This document shows positions 12,405-22,759 of a stretch of DNA of 64,000 bases, piece by piece (the first letter of the stretch is position 1; each line of letters opens with the position of its first letter). Where the stretch lies: NCBI GenBank assembly GCA_010015655.1, contig ML976725.1, positions 305,567 through 369,566 of the forward strand, written 5' to 3'. The DNA is from Bimuria novae-zelandiae CBS 107.79 (Eukaryota > Ascomycota > Dothideomycetes > Pleosporales > Didymosphaeriaceae). The translations under genes and the position numbers were made by a program. Below the pieces are notes generated by a model that saw nothing but the letters and a program-made list of their open reading frames with translations, did not search any database and was not told the origin of the DNA.

Positions 12405-15400
12405 ATGCACTCCTCGGGACGGCTTGCAGGGAGAACTTCCTCTCCAATATGGACGCTCTTGCTGTGTCTCTGGTGCTGGGCGACACTCGCACGTGGCATG
12501 CCAGATGACATGATTGCAAGTTTGAGGTAGGCTCAGTGGAAGCTACAATGTAAAGCTGTGCTGATTTGCTCAGACAAGAGACGATTGACATCTTCTACCA
12601 CGGCTATGATGGTTACATGAAATATGCCTTCCCCGAGGACGAACTGCGCCCGCTCAGTTGCACGCCTCTCACTCGCGATCGCCATAATCCGGCGCATATC
12701 GAGGTCAACGATGTGTTGGGCAACTACTCGTTGACGCTGATCGACAGTCTGTCGACCCTCGCCATCCTCGCTTCTTCACCCCCACCTGCCAAACGAGGCC
12801 GGAACAGGCCGCTGGACGATTTCCAGGATGGCATCAAAGCGCTGGTAGAGAACTATGGAGACGGCTCGAAGGGTCCCGCCGGGCAGGGAAAGAGAGCGCG
12901 GGGCTTCGACCTGGACAGCAAGGTGCAGGTCTTCGAGACGGTGATACGCGGTGTAGGAGGGCTGCTGAGCGCCCACCAGTTCGCCGTGGGAGATCTACCC
13001 ATCCGTGGGTACGATGCAAAAGTTCAGGAGAAGGAGGGAAAAGAGGGCATCTTCTGGCGCAATGGGTTGGTGTATGACGGACAATTACTTCGACTGGCAA
13101 CGGACCTTGCGGAACGACTGATGCCCGCCTTCCATACTGCAACTGGCCTTCCGTATCCGCGCGTGAATCTTCGGTATGGCGTGCTGTTCTACGCCAATTC
13201 ACCATACAACAACGATGCTGAGCATGGGCAGTGCAGCAAGGATCGGAAAGACCAAGGAACAGAAATCACCGAAACGTGTAGTGCTGGTGCTGGTAGCCTT
13301 GTCCTGGAGTTTACCACGCTTAGCCGTCTCACAGGCGACTCGCGCTTCGAAATCGCAGCCAAGGATGCCTTCTGGGCAGTTTGGTCACGGCGATCGTCGA
13401 TCGGTTTGATTGGAGCTGGTATAGACGCGGAGACAGGCCAATGGGTGTCACCGTATACTGGCATCGGTGCAGGCATCGACAGCTTTTTCGAATATGCTCT
13501 CAAATCGCACATCTTGCTCTCTGGATTGCCCTACGACGCTGAGCATGCCCATCTCGACTCCCCGGATGCCTTCCTCAAGGTGTGGCAGGATGCGCACGGG
13601 GCGATTAAGAGACAAATTTATCGAGGACCGCAGCATCAGCACCCGCATTACTTCCAAGTGGACATTTACACTGGTGCAATGCGCGCTTTCTGGATTGACA
13701 GTCTGGGCGCATTCTACCAGGGTCTGCTGACCATGGCTGGGGAGCTGGACGAGGCAATCGAGACCCATCTACTCTATACCGCACTCTGGGCCAGATACTC
13801 TGCTATTCCCGAAAGATGGTCCACGGCAACTGGTAATATTGAAAGTGGTCTGCGATGGTGGCCTGGACGACCCGAATTCATCGAGTCCAACTGGTATCTC
13901 TACCGGGCCACAAAAGACACCTGGTATCTTCACGTGGCCGAAATGATCCAGCGCGACATCAAAAGGCGATGTTGGACTAAGTGTGGTTGGGCTGGTCTGC
14001 ACGATGTTCGAAGCGGAGAACTGAGTGATCGTATGGAGAGCTTCTTCCTTGGCGAAACTGCGAAGTACCTATTTCTGACCTTTGACTCCTCGCATCCACT
14101 TAACACATGGGATGCGCCATACGTCTTCACCACTGAAGGTCACCCACTAATCATTCCGAAACGTTTGCGACCATCACAATCCGTCAAGCACAGCGAGCTT
14201 GCCCCTGAACCGCAACCTGAGCTTGGAGTGTGCGCACTTCCACCGGAGCCTCTACCATTTAGCGTTTCCGCGACGGCTGCTCGACCCGACATCTTTCATG
14301 CCGCAAGCCTGGCTCGACTGCACCTCATGCCGACGAGAGAAACACTTGAATCACCATTGGTAGAGTTCAGCACGGATCACCCAAGTATCTCTGTTTCTGA
14401 CATCCAGTCTCCTTCCAATTACACCTATTACCCGTGGACTCTGCCTCCTGAACTCATTCCCTACAACGCTACAAGTTCCAAAATGACCGTCCGAGCCACT
14501 TTCGATCTGTCGTTTCCGAACCTGCCGAATAATCTACAAACGGGGACATTGCAACGCGTACACGAAGGCATCCTTGTCAACTCCATGAGTGGGGTCCGGC
14601 TAGGTATGGTGCGGGAACCGGAACCTCTTCCAATTGAGCAGGAAATTACCATGGACGAGCAGTTTCGCATCTATGCCATCTCGAACGTTGCCTTGGGTCG
14701 CGACGAAAAGGTCTACATGTCCCGCTCGACAATTGACAACTTCAATCCTACGGATCCTTTCTTCACGCGCACTCGAGACGGTGTAGCAGTGGATCTTGTG
14801 ATAGATGTCCCACCTGAGCCTACCGTCACGCCTTCTTCATCAGCCCTTTCAGATTTGCTCGAAGGCGCGCTGGATGGCATGGGTAACATATCCAACATGG
14901 AGATAATCGAACTGGAAGTCGACGAAGAGCAGTTAGCGGAAGGCGGCACTTACCTTTCTTCTCTCCTGCACTCGCTTCAGGCCTTGCTGGCAGCGCCTTC
15001 CTCTGCTGCGACCCCATCGCCATCCGGACCCGGTGCCGGAACGTCGCAAACAACCCAACGCCTGGCTCTCCAGGGTACTTTGCCGCTTGGCCCTGGCTCA
15101 GCACCCTTGCCCGACGTGCCGGACCCGGACCTTGCGTACAGCAAGTCCAATACGCTCAGTTGGTCTACAATCTACATTCACCCTAACACGCTGTGCGACG
15201 AACGCTTGCCGCTTGAGATACCTAAGACGCATCAAATCATTGTCATACCGAGGGGTGGCTGCTCCTTCTCGGCGAAGCTAAGAAATATACCAGCTTACCC
15301 GCCAAGCAGTTCAAGCTTGCAATTGGTCATCACCGTGAGCTTCCCGGAGCATGAAGAGCCGCACTACGATTTTGATGATGAGCGCAAGGGAGAAAGTGGT

Positions 15401-15724
15401 ACCGTTGCGAAAACTTCTCACTCCGTAGGGAATGCCAAAGGTCGTAAGGAAAGCGGCATCGATGGGAGCACCAATTCATCGCCTCGGCGGAAGACATCTT
15501 CGAAAATTAAGAGGCATGATGAACTCGTACTCGTCCAGCCCCTCCTCGACGAAACACAATACACCTCCTCCGGCATACCACGCCCGCATCCCATCCCGCT
15601 CATCATGGTTGGTGGAGGCGAGGAAACGATAGCTTCGCTCAGACGCGCTACGGGTATTGGAGTGAGGCGCAAATACTATTTCCTGAGCCAGGGCGTGCGG
15701 ATTAATAACTTGATCGTGCTGTGA
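12405..15724 (+). CDS. ER degradation-enhancing alpha-mannosidase (EDEM/Htm1), GH47
   Basis: Two exons, 12405-12526 and 12574-15724, give 1090 residues. The first exon is short; a 47-bp intron (GTAGGC donor, CTGATTTGCTCAG end) joins it in phase. Starting at 12405 adds a signal peptide with core WTLLLCLWCWATLARG at about residues 16-31. The GH47 domain runs from about 42 to 530: IFYHGYDGYMKYAFPEDELR, SLTLIDSLSTLAIL, GLVYDGQLLRLATDLAERL, GIGAGIDSFFEYALK and RPEFIESNWYLYRAT. The latter is a class I mannosidase signature. A long C-terminal extension follows, with a protease-associated-like segment near CDERLPLEIPKT and VIPRGGCSFSAKLRNI. EDEM enzymes trim mannose from misfolded glycoproteins in the ER to mark them for degradation. 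No KDEL-type tail is present. An upstream exon was preferred because the second exon alone has no ATG. Confidence 0.93.
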
Positions 15725-16006
15725 TGGAGGTATGAAGTGACGAACACCTGTATGGGCATGTGGATATGTGATTAGGAATGGGGTATGAGGTATGAGAGGG
15801 GATTGGCGTTGAACGGTCTGATTTTGCTGCATTAGATGGGTGCATTAGATGGGGGCGGAGGTGGGAGCGTGTTTGGACTCGATGTGCATGTTATATACCT
15901 AGGTTAGCGTGAATGATACGTATCTTGCACGCTTTCGATTTTGGGGATGCTTCGAGTGTTTCTTCTCGATACCATTCTCGGTTTGGTCTAAGGCATTGAT
16001 GTGTAG

Positions 16007-16569
16007 GCTTCCGGCAACGCTCCATGCTTCCCGCGACGCTGCATGCTTCCGGCGACGCTGCATGCTTCCAGCGACGCTCCATGCTTCTGGCGACGCTNNN
16101 NNNNNNNNNNNNNNNNNNNNNNNNNNNNNNNNNNNNNNNNNNNNNNNNNNNNNNNNNNNNNNNNNNNNNNNNNNNNNNNNNNNNNNNNNNNNNNNNNNNN
16201 NNNNNNNNNNNNNNNNNNNNNNNNNNNNNNNNNNNNNNNNNNNNNNNNNNNNNNNNNNNNNNNNNNNNNNNNNNNNNNNNNNNNNNNNNNNNNNNNNNNN
16301 NNNNNNNNNNNNNNNNNNNNNNNNNNNNNNNNNNNNNNNNNNNNNNNNNNNNNNNNNNNNNNNNNNNNNNNNNNNNNNNNNNNNNNNNNNNNNNNNNNNN
16401 NNNNNNNNNNNNNNNNNNNNNNNNNNNNNNNNNNNNNNNNNNNNNNNNNNNNTGCTTCTGGCGACGCTCCATGCTTCTCGCGACGCTGCATGCTTCCGGC
16501 GACGCTGCATGCTTCTGGCGACGCTCCCTGCTTCTGGCGACGCTCCCTGCTTCTGGCGACGCTCCACGC
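16007..16569. repeat. 19-bp minisatellite, split by an assembly gap
   Basis: A tandem array of a 19-bp unit reading gcttctggcgacgctccat with variants at a few fixed positions. Five units are visible before the gap and about six after it. The period is not a multiple of three, and no unit variant seen contains a stop in any frame, so long apparent open frames appear on both strands; these are artefacts. It lies about 280 bp downstream of the EDEM stop. Confidence 0.9.
16098..16452. other. assembly gap (355 N)
   Basis: Undetermined bases sit inside the 19-bp array, so the true copy number of the repeat is unknown. The gap length may be nominal. Confidence 0.99.
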
Positions 16570-16700
16570 TTGCATACGCATTTTGCTTGCAGACGCTTTT
16601 TACTCACACATGCTTTTTTATTCGCATACTCTTATTAGTCACACACGCTTTTTACTCGCATACGCTTTTTTGCTCGCACACGTTCCTCCGCTCGCACACG
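16570..16700. repeat. degenerate 15-18-bp tandem array
   Basis: Directly after the 19-bp array, units resembling tcgcatacgcttttt and tcacacacgctttttac repeat about seven times with variable T-tract length. The register and sequence differ from the 19-bp array, so this is a second, more diverged satellite. Confidence 0.6.
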
Positions 16701-17754
16701 CCAGCTGCAGGCTAATCACCAGATTCCCTTTACTCTCAGCCACACCGTCGAGCCTCATGGCGTACGAGCTTGACCACTTAATCCATGTCCAGGCTTCGAA
16801 TCCATGCCCAGGCTCTCGGATTTCTGGACCGCTCTGCATCTATAGCAGACCTTTTGGCCGCTGTAGAGGGAGAGAATAGTGTACACAACTGGGACAATTC
16901 AACCATGTGCGAATAACGAAGAGGGCGTTAAGCTAGTTCCAAGCACTTTTCTACTTGAGAGAAATGTTTCAATTAGCAGGTGGGAGCGCTAGGTCCTGCA
17001 TGATGCATCGGCTTGACAGGGTTTTCTATGTTTTTTTTTGGGTGAAGTGGTCAGTGTAGTCGCAGCCTCTTTTCTCCTCCGTCGCAACACCCACCTCTTT
17101 TCCAAGTAATACTGAAGTGCTATATTTCAGAAGTGCAGATAGAAGCTGACCATAGACAGAGGGTCGGCACTTCAAACCTGTGTTATCTCACCACGCTTCG
17201 TCGTCGCAGCGAAGCTTCTCGGATGGAAATGATAGCGCCGCCGCAATAACTTTTCAAAGATGCTCGAGTGTTGACCCTGCCTCGTACCTTTAGGGCACGC
17301 TATGCAGCAGGGGCCTCCGCCACACCGCTAACATTGTGGAATGTCCGTCCCGTTGCCCCGTTGTGCGGAAGGCAGCGAGATGCTAGTAGTGCGTACACGC
17401 TAATTTCAAGTCAGGATGACCTGTGCTCTGGATGCCAGAAGCGCGCTAAGCCGTCCTGAGAGCGATCTAGCCTGTTTGCGGTTCGCCGAGTGGTTGTTAT
17501 TTGTTGAAAGCCAAAATGGCCTGTGCAGTGGTGCAGTGTGCATGGATCTAAAATCTGCTGCGGCGACTATTGCTCAGCGCTGGATAGCAGACCGTCATGT
17601 CGCTGGAATACCAGTGGTGCAGCGATGCGCGTGTGCAACTTTAAAAGCCCACGTTCCTCCTGTGAGCCACCATAGAACGTTGAAGTTCAAAGCGCATTTT
17701 CGATATCCCTTTTGCTTCAACCTCGTCGTACTGGTGCTTTATAACGATTCAACC
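16701..17754. other. intergenic region, no gene recognised
   Basis: About 1 kb of ordinary base composition between the satellites and the small membrane-protein gene. Short frames occur but none resembles a known family. An open frame continues upstream of the ATG at 17755 to about 17416, but its sequence has no coding character I can identify. Confidence 0.4.
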
Positions 17755-18092
17755 ATGGCTATGTTGTCCGTTGAAGTCATTGTGACTCTAGTCATCAGTG
17801 GACCATCACTCGTCTTCGCGATGTTGACTTGGTGGGAATCAAGGACTCGTCGTAGAGCAGGTACATTCCCCCCACCTCGTTCCCCTCATCAAGTAGAACA
17901 TTGGCTGACATAGAGGACTGTGCAGAAATCCAACACAACCCACCGTCGCTCAGCCAGGAGTTCGTTCTTCCTCGCTTCCACGCGTCTCGGGCGCGCTCTC
18001 ACACGTTCCAAGAGTACACAACCTCGTCGTTTGTCGCTGGAAATGTCGCGGTCGTTGCGGATGCAGCGAATGATGCCTACAATTTGGAGTAA
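17755..18092 (+). CDS. small single-pass membrane protein (two exons)
   Basis: Exons 17755-17860 and 17926-18092 give 90 residues, with a 65-bp intron (GTACAT donor, GGCTGAC branch, GTGCAG acceptor). Residues 5-27 form one membrane helix (VEVIVTLVISGPSLVFAML) followed by a WWESRTRRR basic stop-transfer segment. The soluble tail is Ser/Thr/Ala-rich and ends in NDAYNLE. No named family is recognised. Support for reality is a homologous exon at 39995-40105 encoding IEVIATLVIGGPSLIIAFL and WWEARTRLR, with the splice donor conserved at the same phase. The second exon could be read in another frame (basic, running to 18180) if a different acceptor were used, so the C terminus is uncertain. Confidence 0.55.
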
Positions 18093-18589
18093 CTGGGGTA
18101 TTTACGGTGATGCATGGCACTCCTTCTTTGGTGAACGACACCAGGTATTCTTTTACTTTCCAAACGGAATCTTGTTATAGAGTTGGGTTATATGGGCGTG
18201 TGATGCACAATTTCGGCACTTGGAGTTTTTTGGAATCCGATAAAAGGTATACAACAGTTACCCTCACTCGGGAAGGGCATGCGCGGCTGGATGATGCGGT
18301 CCTTTGCCGTTTGACAGAATCTTGGGTATCCTCGCTCCCTCCCGGTTGTACTTGGTATGTTTAACCAGATGACATGTATTTAGAACATCTTTCTTCGAAT
18401 TCATTTCTACGAAGACAAATTTTCTAGATGCTGTGCTTGTTGCAATTTGAGGGTCTTAAAGTTTGGCTTTTGTGGCCCCCACGGCAATGGTGCTACAGTG
18501 GTATCAGTGGATTAAGCTAGCCGATATATAAGCTGGCCACCCTACCGAAACGCGACACCTGCACAAAACACGCCATATCTCTCCACAAC
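18093..18589. other. transition into the TA-rich block
   Basis: About 500 bp downstream of the small membrane-protein gene. No gene is recognised. Base composition is still ordinary here and becomes strongly TA-rich from about 18600. Confidence 0.4.
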
Positions 18590-20805
18590 GCTCATTAATA
18601 TGGACGCTCGTGAGCATGCTATCCAATTAGCTATTAAAGATTTTAATACAGATATCTATTCTAGTTGTCATACTACGATTAACGCGTATTAATAGCGTAT
18701 AAAACTAACGCATTAGTTACTAACCCTAATAATAATTAACTCCTTTATAAAGGACTTCTTAGTAGACTAAATTCTTAATAAAGACGTACGCGCATGCCCT
18801 TCCTTATATACCTATATATAAAAAATAGTAATAAATATCTTATTAGTAAACTTTAGTATCCTATTTGTGGTGCACAGTTACAACGATTAGAGAGCTCGTA
18901 AACAAAGTCTATTAAGGAGTAAAAGTCCTATTTAGAAGCTTAGCTATTTATAGAGTTAGGGGGATTACGTACTTAGCTATTTAGCTACTTAGCTGAATCC
19001 TAGCTTATATAATAAAGTTCTAGCTAGGAGGAAGCAAGCTTTTATAATATACTTTTTAACTTTTAGAGCTTAGTAAAAAGAGTTAAGTAATAAATTAAGG
19101 TATAAAAGGTAGTAAACTTACGCATAGAGCTTAAAAGCGTCTAGCTTAGATCTCTAGCTTACTAGGTAATTAGTCTAAGTAGCTAGTTTATATAGAGTTT
19201 TATAAAGAAAAGTAGAGAAAAGAGGAGTAGCGTACTTCTACTATAGAGCTTTAATAAACATTTAATGATAATTATTTACTTATAACGTGACTCGTGCGAG
19301 TACCTGCGTATATAAATAAATAAAAAATAAGTAGCTATAGAATTATAGCGCCTAGCTAGTAAAAGATTATTTACTTATTAGCTTACTATAATCTATATTT
19401 TAATATTTTCTAGAAAAACTAGAGGCGGGTCTACTACTTACCCCTTATACTTAAGCTTAGTTAATAATACTTTTTACTAATCTCCTTACTTATAGGATTA
19501 TTATAAAACTTATAAAAAGCTTCTCCTTAAAGCGCGTACTAAAGGTAGTTATACTTTAAAAGTATATATTTATACTAGCTATTTACTTTATATAGGTACT
19601 TATAGTTAGTATTAAGAGTACACTTATTAAGCGTAGCGTATATGCTTACATACTTAGTTATTTAGCTAAGCTACGTAAGCTAGTAAGCATAATTGTTTTT
19701 AAAATACAGTTACTACTATATTTAGTCGCGATAAGTTATTAAGCTCTTTTTAAGTTTACTTATAAGTATATTATAATACTAAGCGTAAAAAATCTTTTAT
19801 TAATAACCTACCGTTTATTTTTAAAAAATTTAAGAATATAGCGTTAGCGTGAGTGTAGTTCTATCTAGATAGCTATTTAATTATATTTATTATTTTACTA
19901 CTCTATAGGCGTAGGATAACCTCTTTATATATATATATTATACTTACGTCGTCTAATTATTATTACTTAAATAAAAATTACTTTTAAATTCTTTAACTAG
20001 CGCCTATAGCGTTTACTACTTACTTATTTTTATTATTTAAAGCTTTAACCTTTATTAATTAATTATAGTATAAACTTATTTCTAAAGTGCCTAAAGCTTT
20101 ATTATAAGCTGACTATAAAAAATAGACTCTAGCTTATAGTGCTTAAGCTATTATATATAGGTCTTATTTTTAGTATTTAAGTTTAGTAGCTCTAGAGTCT
20201 AATTATGTATATTTATCTACTTAAGAGCCTTAAAGTTAATATAATTTTATATTTTTTAAGCTTTTGCGTGGTACTTAAGCTTTATATACTAAAGCAAAAA
20301 TAAGTTATAATATATAAGTTAGTTACTTACTAAAAGCTTTATAGTAGTTATTATATAGTCTAGCATTATTCTAGGATGTAAGCGTTAGAACGTAAGTATA
20401 AAAATAATAAAGAGTAAAGAATAGTTTACTACTATAATTATTAATTAGTGTAAAGCAAGTATATTGTAAAGCGTTATAAAAGTACTAGGCTTACAACTAT
20501 AGTATATAGTTATAATAATTAGAAGCTTATAAATAAAGTCTATTAAAGAGTAAAAGTCCTATTTAGAAGCTTAGCTATCTAGCTACTTGGCTTAATCCTA
20601 CCTCGTATAATAAAGTTCTAGCCAGGAGTCAGCGAGCTTTTGCGACACTATTTTATTAAGCGCTAGCTACGTATTGTGTTTATATTTAGTGAAAAGCTAG
20701 AGACTTAGAAAGCTAATATAGTAATACTAGACTAGTTATACGCATTCCTAGAGCTTTATAAGTAAACTTAATAGCAGCTTAATATACAGGTAGAAAATAT
20801 ATATA
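18590..20805. repeat. TA-rich, RIP-degraded repeat relic
   Basis: About 2.2 kb with extreme TpA enrichment and stops in all frames, as expected from heavy RIP on a former repeat. It contains a diverged direct repeat of roughly 120-150 bp at about 18895-19046 and 20522-20645. The shared core includes agtctattaa, gagtaaaagtcctattta and ataataaagttctagc. The repeat may be the ends of an old element, but the interior cannot be assigned. Confidence 0.6.
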
Positions 20806-20810
20806 TTATG

Positions 20811-21262
20811 TGTTATGAGGCTCTCACACCTTGTTCCGATCCGGGTTAGGGCGGTAAGGTATCGTGGTGCTTCACGGATTATTTAGTGGTACAAGTTGAT
20901 GCGACACTTAGCGCGGCTAGACAATCTAATCTTATAATAAATAAAATAACTATTAGTCTGTATAGGAGAACGTACTCGCACAGAAGATATATGAGTTAAC
21001 TACGAGGAAGGAAACAATAATAGGAAAGTCGCCACACTATATACTAGCCTATTCCTTCTTCGTAGTCCCGCCAAGGCCCTGTAGTCCCAGGGACTACAGT
21101 AGTCCCATGGGACTTCCCTTTATGCGGGACTTCGTCACGTAACTACTAACTAAGCTGCCCCGCGCCCTGTTAGGTCCTGTTAACTCTGCTACTTCGTTAA
21201 TAATTACTCTCTTAGCGTAATTGTCTGGCTTCTTCATCCTTGTAGGGTTCGTGGTCGTAACA
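20811..21262. mobile_element. solo LTR of the Gypsy family, 452 bp
   Basis: This copy is the same length as, and aligns without gaps to, the two LTRs at 28333-28784 and 34942-35393. It begins tgtta and ends taaca. The flanks are identical 5-bp duplications: TTATG at 20806-20810 and TTATG at 21263-21267, so it is a complete LTR left by LTR-LTR recombination. It retains more C and G than the other two in part of its length (for example ccgatccggg near its left end). It also holds the hairpin gtagtccc-a-gggactac at 21081-21097. Confidence 0.92.
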
Positions 21263-21267
21263 TTATG

Positions 21268-22474
21268 TAACGTCGACATCCAGTTGCTAACTTTTAAAGT
21301 CACGTAATTTAACCTCGTTTCCTAACACTAATCTAATTTAAACCTCCTTTAGATTTTAGCATTAGTTTTCTAGTACTCTTTTATATTAGACCTATATTAG
21401 ACCTATTATATATCCCTTTTACTAGGGTTCTTTATTAGACTAGCCTTTTAGTTTATTAGATAACTTCCTTACTCTTTAGTATTTAGCTCTTTAGAATAAT
21501 ATTTACTAAATACTTTTATATATAGCTTCTTCTATTATTATATATATAGACCTGTCTTGGACTAGCCAGACTTAATATTTTAACTAGTAAACGCCTGCTG
21601 GCGTGCACGATTGTAGAGAAGCGTAAAATGCTACTTGCTAACCGTGTTAGCCCTGCCTTAATATAGTTTCTTAACTTGTTCCTGGTATGTAGACTTTAAT
21701 GCGGCAAACGCGCTTACGTCGCATGGCTAGAGCTTATACGATGTGTGCGAAGGTATACGGCAAAGAATAGTATTATTTTTAAGGTAGTACGTTAGGATTT
21801 CGAGCAACTCGTGGGTGCCGACGCTATTATATATTAGTATACGGGGCCTGTCGTTCGCCCGCGACCCGGTCTGCGTATCGAACACTAGCCTGGGCCAGTC
21901 TTAGCTGATTTTGGTATCGGTATAGCCCGTCCGCGAGCGAGAAAAATGCCATCTGGGGGTGGAATACGTAGTCCAAGTGCTTATTAACAAGACTGGTAAA
22001 CCAAAACCAAGCTGTTCTATAGTAAAGTAGCGGGTGTGCTGCAGTCTTCGCAAGGCGGAAATAGGGTGTTGGCATTGATCTCAGGGCGCAGGATCAAACT
22101 TGCAGGAGGCAACCGGCGAAGGGCAGTAAACTAAAGGACTTTGCAGCCTTGTGAGGACGTGCATGATATATCGTGCAAATTGGCCAGCATTTCCGCTTAA
22201 GGGGGTTGTTCGTTTGGCGTGCAATTCGAGATGGCTTCCATACCCTGACCATTTCGCGTCGTTTGATGGACGTGAACGCGGTTATAAGCTAGCGTACAGG
22301 GTTCCGAGCCACCCCCTAGAAATCAGCCATCTCTCAGAAATCGTGTTTATTTCTATTAACTACCCTACGATTACTACTCTGTATATATAGTCTAAATAGT
22401 TTAAGCTACTATTTTAGCTACTACTTTTTTTACTACTTTTTCTATAGCGTTACTATATAATTTTTAAAAATTAA
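21268..22474. other. interval between solo LTR and Copia element
   Basis: The first ~300 bp are TA-rich. From about 21590 to 22350 the composition is less degraded, with an 82-codon open frame on the minus strand (22075-21827) that I cannot assign to any family. It may be a fragment of older host or repeat sequence. TA-rich sequence resumes before the Copia element. Confidence 0.4.
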
Positions 22475-22479
22475 ATATA

Positions 22480-22632
22480 TGTAAGGGATAAGATGGGGTA
22501 GCAAGTAGGAATGAGTGACTGAGTTAATTGTAACAAGCTGAACAGAGAAACTGCTTAAGTAGCAGAATCATAATCAGCAACTAGTCTACATTAGGTTAGT
22601 GATATTATGTGATATCGTATTCTACTCTAACA
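22480..22632 (-). repeat. Copia 3' LTR (153 bp)
   Basis: Runs from tgtaagggataag to cactctaaca. It differs from the opposite LTR by about ten transitions and one 1-bp length change in a G run. The adjoining purine-rich sequence on the minus strand (AAGAGGTA) is a plausible polypurine tract. Confidence 0.88.
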
Positions 22633-22759
22633 TACCTCTTATAGCACAAAGGTAACGGAGTGCTGTTAAGTAGAATAAAGCAAAACGAGTAAACAAAGGG
22701 CCTCCAGGGCACCTCCCCAGGAAAAACTCTATTATATAACAAACCTATCCTCCTCGAAA

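Noticed and set aside
16007..16569. Resemblance of a regularly repeated array to a CRISPR
   Set aside because: Units are contiguous without unique spacers, and the genome is fungal.
15891..16879. Several 190-280-codon open frames on both strands across the 19-bp array
   Set aside because: They consist of the tandem repeat plus translated Ns; the repeat has no stops in any frame, so they carry no evidence of coding.
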